From Gelria sp. (GTDB taxonomy: Bacteria > Bacillota > Syntrophomonadia > Syntrophomonadales > Syntrophomonadaceae): a stretch of 6,397 nucleotides of DNA. How positions within the stretch are numbered: position 1 is the stretch's first letter; every line of letters starts with the position of its first letter. The notes beneath the pieces are model-generated. The model did no database searches, had not been told where the DNA came from, and worked only from the letters and a program-made list of their open reading frames with translations. Made by a program: the position numbers and the translations under genes. Below are positions 1-5,744 of the stretch, in pieces. The stretch spans positions 1 to 6,397 of the forward strand of contig DUMX01000344.1 of the NCBI GenBank assembly GCA_012839665.1, in the 5' to 3' direction.

Positions 1-140
1 GGGAAGGAAAAGGTCTCCCTCCCGAACCGGAACAGATTACCAGCAATATTGCATACCAGGTTATGAAACCTGACCTGAAATGTTTTTGAACACCCGGCAG
101 CGTGTGCCAATTAAAAGCTGATTTAAGGAGGTTTAACTGC
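1..140 (+). other. Upstream segment before rpsJ, no recognisable gene
   Basis: No gene can be assigned here. One forward frame is open from the left edge to a TGA at 87-89, but the peptide (it includes ITSNIAYQVMKP) resembles nothing I know. It is not the end of EF-Tu, whose gene often precedes rpsJ. The segment contains a small hairpin, CAGGTT (57-62) / AACCTG (67-72) with loop ATGA. It also has a pyrimidine run around 15-23 whose CCTCC (18-22) is complementary to the rpsJ ribosome binding site. It is probably the untranslated leader of the operon or the gap after the previous gene. That is inferred from position only. Confidence 0.4.
125..132 (+). promoter_or_regulatory. Ribosome binding site of rpsJ
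   Basis: AAGGAGGT lies 8 bases before GTG at 141. This decides the start: the in-frame GTG at 102 has no comparable site, and starting there would put this sequence inside the coding region and add 13 residues unlike S10 proteins. Confidence 0.85.
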
Positions 141-452
141 GTGAGTGGCCAGCAAAAGGTTAGAATTAGACTCAAGGCATTTGATCACAGATTATTAGAT
201 CAATCCTCACAAAAAATAGTTGAAACGGCCAGGAAAAATGGGGCCAGTGTTTCCGGACCTATTCCTTTGCCGACCGAGAAAAATATTTTTACCATTTTAA
301 GATCTCCTCATGTCAATAAAGATTCAAGAGAGCAATTTGAAATGAGGACCCATAAACGACTAATAGACATATTAGATCCTAACCCCAAAACCATTGATGC
401 TCTGATGCACCTGGATTTACCTTCAGGGGTAGATATAGAGATTAAATTATAG
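141..452 (+). CDS. rpsJ: 30S ribosomal protein S10
   Basis: Encodes S10, a 30S head protein. In bacteria it also acts as NusE, pairing with NusB in transcription antitermination and contacting NusG (known for the family). The protein is 103 residues, a normal length. It carries the S10 signature from ARKNG through GPIPLPT (about residues 29-44), the conserved stretch REQFEMRTHKR, and the usual ending GVDIEIKL. GTG at 141 is chosen because of the well-placed AAGGAGGT and because family members begin close to this point (M-x-x-x-KVRIRLKAFDH). It is the first gene of the S10 cluster. It is followed by an unusually long spacer, so its expression may be partly separable from that of rplC onward. 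Identification is secure. Confidence 0.97.
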   Translation: MSGQQKVRIRLKAFDHRLLDQSSQKIVETARKNGASVSGPIPLPTEKNIFTILRSPHVNKDSREQFEMRTHKRLIDILDPNPKTIDALMHLDLPSGVDIEIKL

Positions 453-589
453 GTGTGAGACCGGGTGCTAAGAGACCAGAGGGCTTTAAGGTCTTCAGGC
501 AGTAAAATATCCGGCTAAATATAAGAGCGAAGTTGGGTGCCCACTTCCAACCAATCGCTAAGAGAAATCACAACTAGGAGGTAATTTAG
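453..589 (+). promoter_or_regulatory. Structured rpsJ-rplC spacer, possible regulatory leader
   Basis: This 137-base gap is the longest between genes in a cluster where most gaps are under 55 bases. Its clearest hairpin has an outer stem AGCGA (526-530) / TCGCT (555-559) and an inner stem GTTGG (532-536) / CCAAC (547-551). A competing fold pairs AAG and TGGG (530-537) with CCCA and CTT (540-546). Upstream, GAGACC occurs twice (457-462, 472-477), and either copy can pair through AGACC with GGTCT (490-494). GCTAAGAGA is repeated at 467-475 and 557-565. The rplC ribosome binding site (576-582) lies outside the main hairpin. No intrinsic terminator is evident. A role in controlling rplC and later genes is inferred, and I cannot match the segment to a named leader family. 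Confidence 0.4.
576..582 (+). promoter_or_regulatory. Ribosome binding site of rplC
   Basis: AGGAGGT sits 7 bases before GTG at 590. It fixes that start over the in-frame ATG at 617, which would give the more usual short L3 beginning (MGIKIGMTQIF) but has no purine-rich site in front of it. Confidence 0.8.
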
Positions 590-1228
590 GTGGCAGCTGA
601 TATTAATAAAGCAATTATGGGTATCAAGATAGGGATGACCCAAATTTTTGACGAAAACGATAAGGCTGTACCAGTAACTATTGTTGAAGCTGGTCCATGT
701 ACGGTTTTACAGAAGAAAAACAGTGAAACAGATGGTTATAATGCAATCCAGGTAGGCTTTTACAACCTGAAAGAAAAACAGGTAAACAAGCCCGCCAGGG
801 GACATTTTAAAAAGGCTAATGCAGAACCCCTGCGTTATATAAGAGAATTCAGGGTCAAGGATATCGATGCCTACGAGATTGGTCAGGAAATAAAAGCTGA
901 TCAGTTTAATCCTGGAGACATGGTAGATGTTGTAGGCACATCCAAAGGAAAAGGCTTTGCCGGTGCGGTAAAGAGACACAACTTGGCTCGTGGCTCTATG
1001 GGGCATGGTTCCAAATATCATCGCGGTCCTGGAGCATTAGCGGCTAAGGGCCCGGCCCGTGTATTTAAAGGCAGGAAGCTTCCCGGACAGATGGGAAGGG
1101 AAAGAGTAACTGTGCAGGGCTTGAAGGTAGTAAAAGTCTATCCGGAAAGAAATCTTATCTTGATCAAAGGATCTATTCCAGGGCCCAGAAAAGGTCTGGT
1201 TATAATCAAGGATTCAGTTAAGGCATAG
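590..1228 (+). CDS. rplC: 50S ribosomal protein L3
   Basis: Encodes L3, an early-assembling 23S rRNA binding protein whose long internal loop reaches towards the peptidyl-transferase centre (family knowledge). The 212 residues are a normal length. The L3 signature fits fully from F106 to R129, with the core GTSKGKGFAGAVKR. The loop region follows (HGSKYHRGPG, then VFKGRKLPGQMG), then RERVTVQ and ERNLILIKGSIPG. The N-terminal IGMTQIF is at about residues 14-20. GTG at 590 adds roughly nine residues before the point where many L3 proteins begin, but the ribosome binding site supports it. One oddity is the loop segment GPGALAAKGPARV (146-158), where homologues usually read like RPGSxG; see findings. 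The gene opens the tightly packed part of the operon. Confidence 0.97.
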   Translation: MAADINKAIMGIKIGMTQIFDENDKAVPVTIVEAGPCTVLQKKNSETDGYNAIQVGFYNLKEKQVNKPARGHFKKANAEPLRYIREFRVKDIDAYEIGQEIKADQFNPGDMVDVVGTSKGKGFAGAVKRHNLARGSMGHGSKYHRGPGALAAKGPARVFKGRKLPGQMGRERVTVQGLKVVKVYPERNLILIKGSIPGPRKGLVIIKDSVKA

Positions 1229-1256
1229 TTAAACTATGAAGAGGAGGTAAAAAGAA

Positions 1257-1880
1257 GTGCCTAAAGTAGCGTTATACGATATGAATGGGGCCCAGATTGG
1301 AGAATTAGAATTAAACGATAACGTTTTTGGCATAAAGCCTAATAAATCAGTAATGTATGATTTTGTGAAAATGCAATTAGCCAATAAAAGAGTTGGGTCC
1401 GCATCCACCAAAACTAGAGCCGAGGTTAGAGGTGGGGGTAGAAAGCCCTGGCGACAAAAAGGTACCGGTAGGGCTCGGGTAGGGAGTACCAGGAATCCAA
1501 TCTGGACCGGAGGCGGAGTTGCCTTTGGCCCTAAATCACGTGACTATTCCTATCGCCTCCCGCGTAAGGTGAGAAGGTTAGCTATAAAATCTGCTCTTTC
1601 CAGTAAAGTATTGGAAGACAATATAATTGTGGTTGATGAACTAAACTTTGATGAACCTAAAACCAAACAGATGGTAGCTACTCTGCAAGCATTAAATAGC
1701 GGTAAAAAGACATTGGTAGTGACAGCTGATGGTAATTTCAATGTTACCAAATCAGCCCGTAACATCCCGGGGGTTAAGCCTTTAAGAGTAGACCTTATCA
1801 ATGTTTATGATTTGTTAAATCACGATACTCTACTTATTACCAGGGATGCAGTAAACAGAGTAGAGGAGGTATATGCCTAA
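1257..1880 (+). CDS. rplD: 50S ribosomal protein L4
   Basis: Encodes L4, a 23S rRNA binding protein whose extended loop lines the exit-tunnel constriction. In E. coli it also represses its own S10 operon. The 207 residues are typical. The tunnel loop is plain: KTRAEVRGGGRKPWRQKG (52-69), then GTGRARVGSTRNPIW and GGGVAFGPK. It includes the lysine (K63) matching the E. coli position linked to macrolide resistance, here unmutated. The globular part ends with DLLNHDTLLITRDAV, as in homologues. GTG at 1257 is preceded by GAGGAGGT (1241-1248) with an 8-base spacer. The last codons contain the ribosome binding site of rplW. Whether L4 autoregulates in this organism cannot be read from the gene. Confidence 0.97.
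   Translation: MPKVALYDMNGAQIGELELNDNVFGIKPNKSVMYDFVKMQLANKRVGSASTKTRAEVRGGGRKPWRQKGTGRARVGSTRNPIWTGGGVAFGPKSRDYSYRLPRKVRRLAIKSALSSKVLEDNIIVVDELNFDEPKTKQMVATLQALNSGKKTLVVTADGNFNVTKSARNIPGVKPLRVDLINVYDLLNHDTLLITRDAVNRVEEVYA
1863..1870 (+). promoter_or_regulatory. rplW ribosome binding site inside the end of rplD
   Basis: GAGGAGGT lies in the last codons of rplD. It is only 2 bases from ATG at 1873 and 11 bases from ATG at 1882, so spacing is poor for the first and long for the second. Its position suggests that rplW translation is coupled to termination of rplD at 1880. Confidence 0.7.
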
Positions 1881-1881
1881 A

Positions 1882-2169
1882 ATGAAAGATTACAGGGACG
1901 TTATCATTAAGCCGGTTGTAACTGAAAAGTCCATGGACCTATTGGCAGATAATAAATATACTTTTGTAGTAGACCGTAGAGCTAACAAAACTCAAATCAA
2001 GAATGCGGTCGAGAACATATTTAGCGTTAAAGTTGATAATATTCGTACCATTAATATAAAAGGCAAACCAAAACGAATGGGCAGGTTTGAAGGTTATACC
2101 CCAAACCGCAAAAAGGCTATCGTCACCCTGATGCCAGGACATAAAATACGTCTTTTTGAAGGTATGTAA
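1882..2169 (+). CDS. rplW: 50S ribosomal protein L23
   Basis: Encodes L23, which sits at the exit-tunnel mouth and is the docking site for trigger factor and SRP (family knowledge). From ATG at 1882 the product is 95 residues, starting MKDYRDVIIKPVVTEKS, very like Gram-positive L23 proteins that start MKDPRDVI. It contains YTFVVDRRANKTQIKNAVE (about 26-44), the GKPKRMGR segment and KKAIVTL. The glutamate of VTEKS (residue 15) corresponds to the E. coli chaperone-docking Glu18. An in-frame ATG at 1873 would add MPK and overlap rplD by 8 bases, but it lies too close to the ribosome binding site. I prefer 1882 on homology, with the start moderately uncertain. The family assignment is secure. Confidence 0.94.
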   Translation: MKDYRDVIIKPVVTEKSMDLLADNKYTFVVDRRANKTQIKNAVENIFSVKVDNIRTINIKGKPKRMGRFEGYTPNRKKAIVTLMPGHKIRLFEGM

Positions 2170-2209
2170 ACAAAATTATTGGCGCTGTTTTAAGGAGGTA
2201 AATGTTTAG

Positions 2210-3034
2210 ATGGGCATAAAAAAATATAAGCCTACAACACCGAGCAGAAGGCAAATGACGATAATGGCTTTTGACGAAATAACCAAGAACAAACCGGAAA
2301 AACAACTTACTGTACCACTGAAAAAGTCTGGTGGTAGGAATGTAAGAGGTAAAATGACAGTAAGACACCATGGTGGTGGACATAAGCGGCTTTATCGCAT
2401 TATTGATTTTAAGCGGCTCAAAGATAATGTTCCCGCCCGGGTAGCAGCGATAGAATACGACCCTAACCGCTCCGCAAACATTGCTTTGCTGCATTATGCT
2501 GACGGGCACAAGGCCTATATAATAGCACCCAACAACTTAAAAGTCGGTGATATAGTAGAATCAGGTCCTGAGTCTGATATCAAGGTCGGTAATTCATTAC
2601 CCTTAAAAGATATACCAGTAGGTGCATTAATTCATAATATAGAGCTTAGACCCGGTAAAGGCGCCCAGTTAGTCCGCTCTGCCGGAACCGTAGCCCAACT
2701 TATGGCCAAAGAAGGTTCCTATGCTCATGTTCGTCTTCCTTCCGGAGAAGTTCGCCTGGTTCATCTGAGTTGTCGGGCTAGTATCGGGCAGGTAGGTAAT
2801 GTAGAACATGAGAATCAAACTTTAGGCAAAGCAGGAAGAAATCGCTGGTTGGGAATAAGGCCTACAGTAAGAGGCTCAGCTATGAACCCGGTCGATCATC
2901 CTCATGGCGGTGGTGAGGGAAGGGCACCGATTGGAAGAAAATATCCGGTCTCTCCCTGGGGTAAAATCACCATTGGTGGCAAAACTCGCAAAAAGAAACT
3001 GTCTGATGACATGATCGTTCGGAAACGCAAATAA
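2210..3034 (+). CDS. rplB: 50S ribosomal protein L2
   Basis: Encodes L2, a highly conserved 23S rRNA binding protein needed for subunit association and peptidyl-transferase activity. It has 274 residues, the usual length. Visible parts are the N-terminal KKYKPTTPSRR, the RNA-binding stretch GGRNVRGKMTVRHHGGGHKR (41-60), the signature PTVRGSAMNPVD (218-229), and HPHGGGEGR, whose first histidine (H230) matches E. coli His229. The basic tail KTRKKKLSDDMIVRKRK follows. ATG at 2210 stands 10 bases after AAGGAGGT (2192-2199). An ATG at 2202 lies only 2 bases from that site and opens a five-codon reading frame in another frame, so 2210 is the real start. Nothing is missing. Confidence 0.98.
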   Translation: MGIKKYKPTTPSRRQMTIMAFDEITKNKPEKQLTVPLKKSGGRNVRGKMTVRHHGGGHKRLYRIIDFKRLKDNVPARVAAIEYDPNRSANIALLHYADGHKAYIIAPNNLKVGDIVESGPESDIKVGNSLPLKDIPVGALIHNIELRPGKGAQLVRSAGTVAQLMAKEGSYAHVRLPSGEVRLVHLSCRASIGQVGNVEHENQTLGKAGRNRWLGIRPTVRGSAMNPVDHPHGGGEGRAPIGRKYPVSPWGKITIGGKTRKKKLSDDMIVRKRK

Positions 3035-3048
3035 AAGGAGGTCTGTAG

Positions 3049-3333
3049 ATGAGCAGGTCGTTAAAAAAAGGACCTTATTGTGAAGAAAAACTTCTAAAAC
3101 GGATTGAAGAGATGAACGAAAGCGGCCAGAAAAAAGTCATCAAGACCTGGTCGAGACGTTCCACGATTATGCCCCAGATGATTGGGCATACCCTGGCTGT
3201 ACATGATGGTCGTAGGCACATTCCGGTATATATAACAGAGGATATGGTGGGCATGAAACTGGGAGAGTTTGCCCCTACCAGGATCTATAGAGGACATGCT
3301 GGCAGAAGTGAAAAAGCCAGCAGAGCCCGGTAG
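3049..3333 (+). CDS. rpsS: 30S ribosomal protein S19
   Basis: Encodes S19, a 30S head protein that works with S13 near the A site (family knowledge). It has 94 residues, a normal length. It opens with the typical MSRSLKKGPYCEEKLL and has TWSRRSTIMPQMIGHT (33-48). The S19 signature fits completely from D53 to R78, including DGRRHIPVYI and MKLGEFAPTR. It ends in the usual GHAGRSEKASRAR. ATG at 3049 follows AAAGGAGGT (3034-3042), and the stop of rplB sits at the first bases of that site, so the two genes are close enough for coupling. The identification is secure. Confidence 0.98.
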   Translation: MSRSLKKGPYCEEKLLKRIEEMNESGQKKVIKTWSRRSTIMPQMIGHTLAVHDGRRHIPVYITEDMVGMKLGEFAPTRIYRGHAGRSEKASRAR

Positions 3334-3350
3334 GAAGGAGGAAAATATAA

Positions 3351-3695
3351 ATGGAGGAAGCTAAAGCAGTAGCCCGTTTTTTAAGAGTATCTCCTTTTAA
3401 AGCTCGCCAGGTGGCTGATTTAGTAAGAGGTAAAGATGTGGATGAAGCAGTTAGTATTCTCAGATATCTTAACAAGAAACCTGCGCCTCTAATTAGTAAA
3501 ATATTAAAATCTGCCATTGCTAATGCCGAGCATAACAACGATATGGATTCCGATGAACTATACGTATCGGAAATTTATGTAGATGAGGGCCCCATGTATA
3601 AAAGGATGAGGCCCAGGGCTTACGGCAGAGCAGATGTGAGGCGCCACCGAACCAGTCATATAACCGTGGTGCTCAGGGAAAGGGAGGTTAAATAG
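3351..3695 (+). CDS. rplV: 50S ribosomal protein L22
   Basis: Encodes L22, which binds all domains of 23S rRNA and, with L4, forms the exit-tunnel constriction through a long beta-hairpin. It has 114 residues, a normal length. The N-terminus EEAKAVARFLRVSPFKARQV is typical. The hairpin region runs about 78-99 (DEGPMYKRMRPRAYGRADVR) and matches the L22 signature through HRTSHITVVL, with no insertion or deletion of the macrolide-resistance type. ATG at 3351 follows GGAGG (3337-3341) by 9 bases. The gene ends TAG at 3693-3695, sharing its last base with the GTG of rpsC, and its own end carries the rpsC ribosome binding site (GGGAGGT, 3682-3688). Confidence 0.98.
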   Translation: MEEAKAVARFLRVSPFKARQVADLVRGKDVDEAVSILRYLNKKPAPLISKILKSAIANAEHNNDMDSDELYVSEIYVDEGPMYKRMRPRAYGRADVRRHRTSHITVVLREREVK

Positions 3696-4369
3696 TGGGT
3701 CAAAAGGTTCACCCAAAGGGTTTTAGAATCGGAGTTATAAGAGATTGGGACTCTAACTGGTATGCTGACCGTGATTATACGGATTTACTGCATGAAGATT
3801 ACAAACTTCGGAATTACATTAAGGATAATTTCTACACTGCTGGTATATCCAGGGTAGAAATACAAAGGACTGGTAACCGGGTAAGGATAACTATTCATAC
3901 GGCTAAGCCCGGGATAGTAATTGGTCGGGGTGGCATGGAAGTAGAAAAACTTAAAGCCGACCTGATAAAGATGACTGGCAAAAGCATTAATATTAATATT
4001 CAGGAAGTTAAAAAGCCGGAATTAGATGCTCAGATTGTTGCCGAGAACATAGCCCAGCAATTGGAAAGAAGAATATCCTTTCGCCGGGCCATGAAACAGA
4101 CAGTAGGTAGAACCATAAGGGCTGGAGCTGAAGGCATCAAGGTAGCCGTATCCGGTCGTCTGGGAGGGGCGGAAATAGCTCGTAGCGAGTGGTATGCAGA
4201 GGGCAAAGTACCCCTACACACCTTAAGAGCTGATGTTGACTACGGTTTTGCTGAGGCTAATACTACTTATGGCAAAATAGGTGTCAAAGTATGGGTTAAT
4301 CGTGGTGAAATTCTGCCTGAGGCAAAACAGAGACCAAAACAGAAAGCAGTGGAGGAGGCAGAAAAATAA
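3695..4369 (+). CDS. rpsC: 30S ribosomal protein S3
   Basis: Encodes S3, a 30S head protein at the mRNA entry channel. It has 224 residues, normal. It begins MGQKVHPKGFRIGVIRDWDS. The KH domain shows the GRGG loop (77-80) in KPGIVIGRGGMEVEKLK. The C-terminal domain has RRAMK (130-134), matching the arginines and lysine that support ribosomal helicase activity in E. coli, then GRLGGAEIARSEWYAEG and PLHTLRADVDYGFAEA. The tail is charged and low in complexity (EAKQRPKQKAVEEAEK). GTG at 3695 overlaps the rplV stop by one base (TAGTG), and the TAA at 4367-4369 overlaps the rplP ATG by one base (TAATG). Both arrangements suggest translational coupling or re-initiation. Confidence 0.98.
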   Translation: MGQKVHPKGFRIGVIRDWDSNWYADRDYTDLLHEDYKLRNYIKDNFYTAGISRVEIQRTGNRVRITIHTAKPGIVIGRGGMEVEKLKADLIKMTGKSININIQEVKKPELDAQIVAENIAQQLERRISFRRAMKQTVGRTIRAGAEGIKVAVSGRLGGAEIARSEWYAEGKVPLHTLRADVDYGFAEANTTYGKIGVKVWVNRGEILPEAKQRPKQKAVEEAEK

Positions 4370-4803
4370 TGCTTACCCCAAAAAGAATTAAATATAGAAA
4401 ACAACATCGCCCGGGCTTGAGCGGCAACGCTAACAAGGGTAACACCATAACTTATGGGGATTATGGCTTACAAGCTTTGGAGGCGGGTTGGATTACGAAC
4501 CGTCAGATAGAGGCTTCCCGTATAGCTATTAACCGTTATGTTAAGAGGGGTGGAAAACTGTGGATAAAAATTTTTCCCGACCGTCCTCTCACCGTAAAAC
4601 CTGCCGAAACCCGTATGGGTAAAGGGAAAGGTGCTCCGGAACATTGGGTGGCAGTTGTTAAACCAGGTCGGGTTATCTTTGAACTAGCTGGTGTCACCGA
4701 AGACGTTGCTCGTGAGGCCATGCGTTTGGCAGCACACAAACTTCCAGTCAAGTGCAAGTTTGTAAAAAGAGAAGAAATGGGTGGTGAGGTTAGTGAAAGC
4801 TAA
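4369..4803 (+). CDS. rplP: 50S ribosomal protein L16
   Basis: Encodes L16, a late-assembly protein of the 50S beside the A-site tRNA elbow, important for peptidyl transfer. It has 144 residues. Both family signatures are present: KRGGKLWIKIFP (59-70) and RMGKGKGAPEHW (82-93). It opens MLTPKRIKYRKQHR, and the C-terminal part has VAREAMRLAAHKLPVKCKFV. ATG at 4369 overlaps the rpsC stop. Its ribosome binding site GGAGGAGG (4351-4358) is inside rpsC. The tail after KREE (MGGEVSES) overlaps the likely start of rpmC by 11 bases in another frame. The identification is secure. Confidence 0.98.
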   Translation: MLTPKRIKYRKQHRPGLSGNANKGNTITYGDYGLQALEAGWITNRQIEASRIAINRYVKRGGKLWIKIFPDRPLTVKPAETRMGKGKGAPEHWVAVVKPGRVIFELAGVTEDVAREAMRLAAHKLPVKCKFVKREEMGGEVSES

Positions 4804-5002
4804 AAAAATGAGAGAGCTAACCGACGATGAACTAAACAGAAAAGTTTCTGATTATAAAGAGGAGTTATTCAATCTGAGGTTTCAGCTTGCTACCGGACAA
4901 TTAGACAATCCAATGAGAATAAGGGATGTAAGGAAAAACATTGCCAGGTGTAAGACAGTTTTAAGACAAAGGGAAATTGAAGTTGCCCGGGGGAGAAATT
5001 AG
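4793..5002 (+). CDS. rpmC: 50S ribosomal protein L29
   Basis: Encodes L29, a small helical protein next to L23 at the tunnel exit. From GTG at 4793 it has 69 residues, a normal length, and starts MKAKKMRELTDDEL, like Gram-positive L29 (MKANEIRDLT type). It contains KEELFNLRFQLATGQLDNP and the L29 signature NPMRIRDVRKNIARC (39-53). The start is uncertain. In-frame alternatives are GTG at 4781 and 4784, which add up to four residues, and ATG at 4808. The best ribosome binding match nearby, GAGGT (4786-4790), is very close to 4793 and far from 4808. I chose 4793 on homology. In any case the gene overlaps rplP or nearly so. A 54-base spacer follows. Confidence 0.93.
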   Translation: MKAKKMRELTDDELNRKVSDYKEELFNLRFQLATGQLDNPMRIRDVRKNIARCKTVLRQREIEVARGRN

Positions 5003-5056
5003 TAAACCCATACTGGCGAAGAAAGCCAAGACTTATTTTTAAAAGGAGGTCTAAGG

Positions 5057-5326
5057 GTGGCAGATAATCGTACAAACAGAAAAGTAAGGATGGGAACGGT
5101 AAGCAGTGACAAAATGGAAAAGACCATAACCGTCAGCGTGGAAACCGTTAAACAGCATCCTTTATATAAAAAGACTATCAGAACCAGCAAAAAATATATG
5201 GCTCATGACGAGAATAATGATGCTAAAACCGGTGATGTAGTTAAAATCATGGAGACCCGTCCCTTGAGCAAAAACAAGAGATGGCGGCTGGTTGAAATAG
5301 TTCGCAAAGCCGAGACTCTAGAGTAA
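5057..5326 (+). CDS. rpsQ: 30S ribosomal protein S17
   Basis: Encodes S17, an early-binding 30S body protein with an OB fold that contacts 16S rRNA. It has 89 residues, a normal length. It reads RKVRMGTVSSDKMEKTITV near the start, HPLYKKTIRTSKKYMAHDE in the middle, and has a perfect S17 signature GDVVKIMETRPLS (59-71), then KNKRWRLVEIVRKAE. GTG at 5057 follows AAAAGGAGGT (5041-5050), one of the strongest ribosome binding sites in the window, with a 6-base spacer. Unlike rpsC and rplP, it does not overlap its upstream neighbour, so it is likely initiated independently. Confidence 0.98.
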   Translation: MADNRTNRKVRMGTVSSDKMEKTITVSVETVKQHPLYKKTIRTSKKYMAHDENNDAKTGDVVKIMETRPLSKNKRWRLVEIVRKAETLE

Positions 5327-5357
5327 GTTCCTTACAATTTGAAGGGAGGTTAAATCC

Positions 5358-5726
5358 GTGGTCCAACAAGAGACAATACTCCAGATTGGAGACAACACCG
5401 GGGCCAAAAAAGTATTGTGTATAAAAATACCGGGTGGTTCGGGCAGACGGTATGCCACTGTAGGCGATGTTATTATTGCCAGTGTGAAAGAAGCAGTTCC
5501 AGGTGGAGTTGTCAAAAAAGGCGAAATAGTAAAAGCTGTAGTGGTCAGGACCAAAAAGGAAATTCGGCGGCCTGATGGTTCTTATATAGCCTTTTCAGAA
5601 AACGCGGCAGTAATAATAGATGACAATAATAACCCTCGGGGTACTCGCATTTTTGGACCTGTGGCCAGAGAACTCAGGGATAAGAATTTCATGAAAATAA
5701 TATCGCTGGCTCCCGAAGTCCTATAG
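5358..5726 (+). CDS. rplN: 50S ribosomal protein L14
   Basis: Encodes L14, a 50S interface protein that makes a bridge to the small subunit and is the binding surface for the silencing factor RsfS (family knowledge). It has 122 residues, the standard length. The sequence is strongly conserved: QQETILQIGDNTGAK, CIKIPGGSGRRYATVGDVI, the L14 signature from A60 to I86 (AVVVRTKK, then RRPDGSYIAF), and the ending NPRGTRIFGPVARELRD with MKIISLAPEVL. GTG at 5358 follows GGGAGGT (5344-5350) by 7 bases. Traditionally rplN or rpsQ marks the boundary region between the S10 and spc operons of E. coli; no terminator or clear promoter separates them here. Confidence 0.98.
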   Translation: MVQQETILQIGDNTGAKKVLCIKIPGGSGRRYATVGDVIIASVKEAVPGGVVKKGEIVKAVVVRTKKEIRRPDGSYIAFSENAAVIIDDNNNPRGTRIFGPVARELRDKNFMKIISLAPEVL

Positions 5727-5744
5727 TTGATGGAGGTGTAATTG

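Noticed and set aside
3..89. Open frame from the left edge ending TGA at 87-89, as the tail of an upstream gene
   Set aside because: Only 28 codons are visible, the peptide is not recognisable and it does not match the EF-Tu end expected there. Open length this short is uninformative.
86..116. TTGAAC (86-91) with AATTAA or TTAAAA about 17 bases later as a promoter for rpsJ
   Set aside because: The -10 candidates match only about half of TATAAT, and such matches are frequent in AT-rich DNA.
617..1228. Shorter L3 starting at ATG 617
   Set aside because: It matches the usual L3 beginning but lacks a ribosome binding site, while GTG 590 has a near-perfect one.
3986..4001. ATTAATATTAATATT repeat in rpsC
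   Set aside because: It encodes the ordinary ININ segment of S3; the repetition follows from Ile/Asn codons in AT-rich DNA.
5014..5040. TGGC / GCCA hairpin followed by TTATTTTT between rpmC and rpsQ as a terminator
   Set aside because: The stem is only four pairs with a seven-base loop, and the T-run is separated from it. It is too weak for an intrinsic terminator, and the operon clearly continues.
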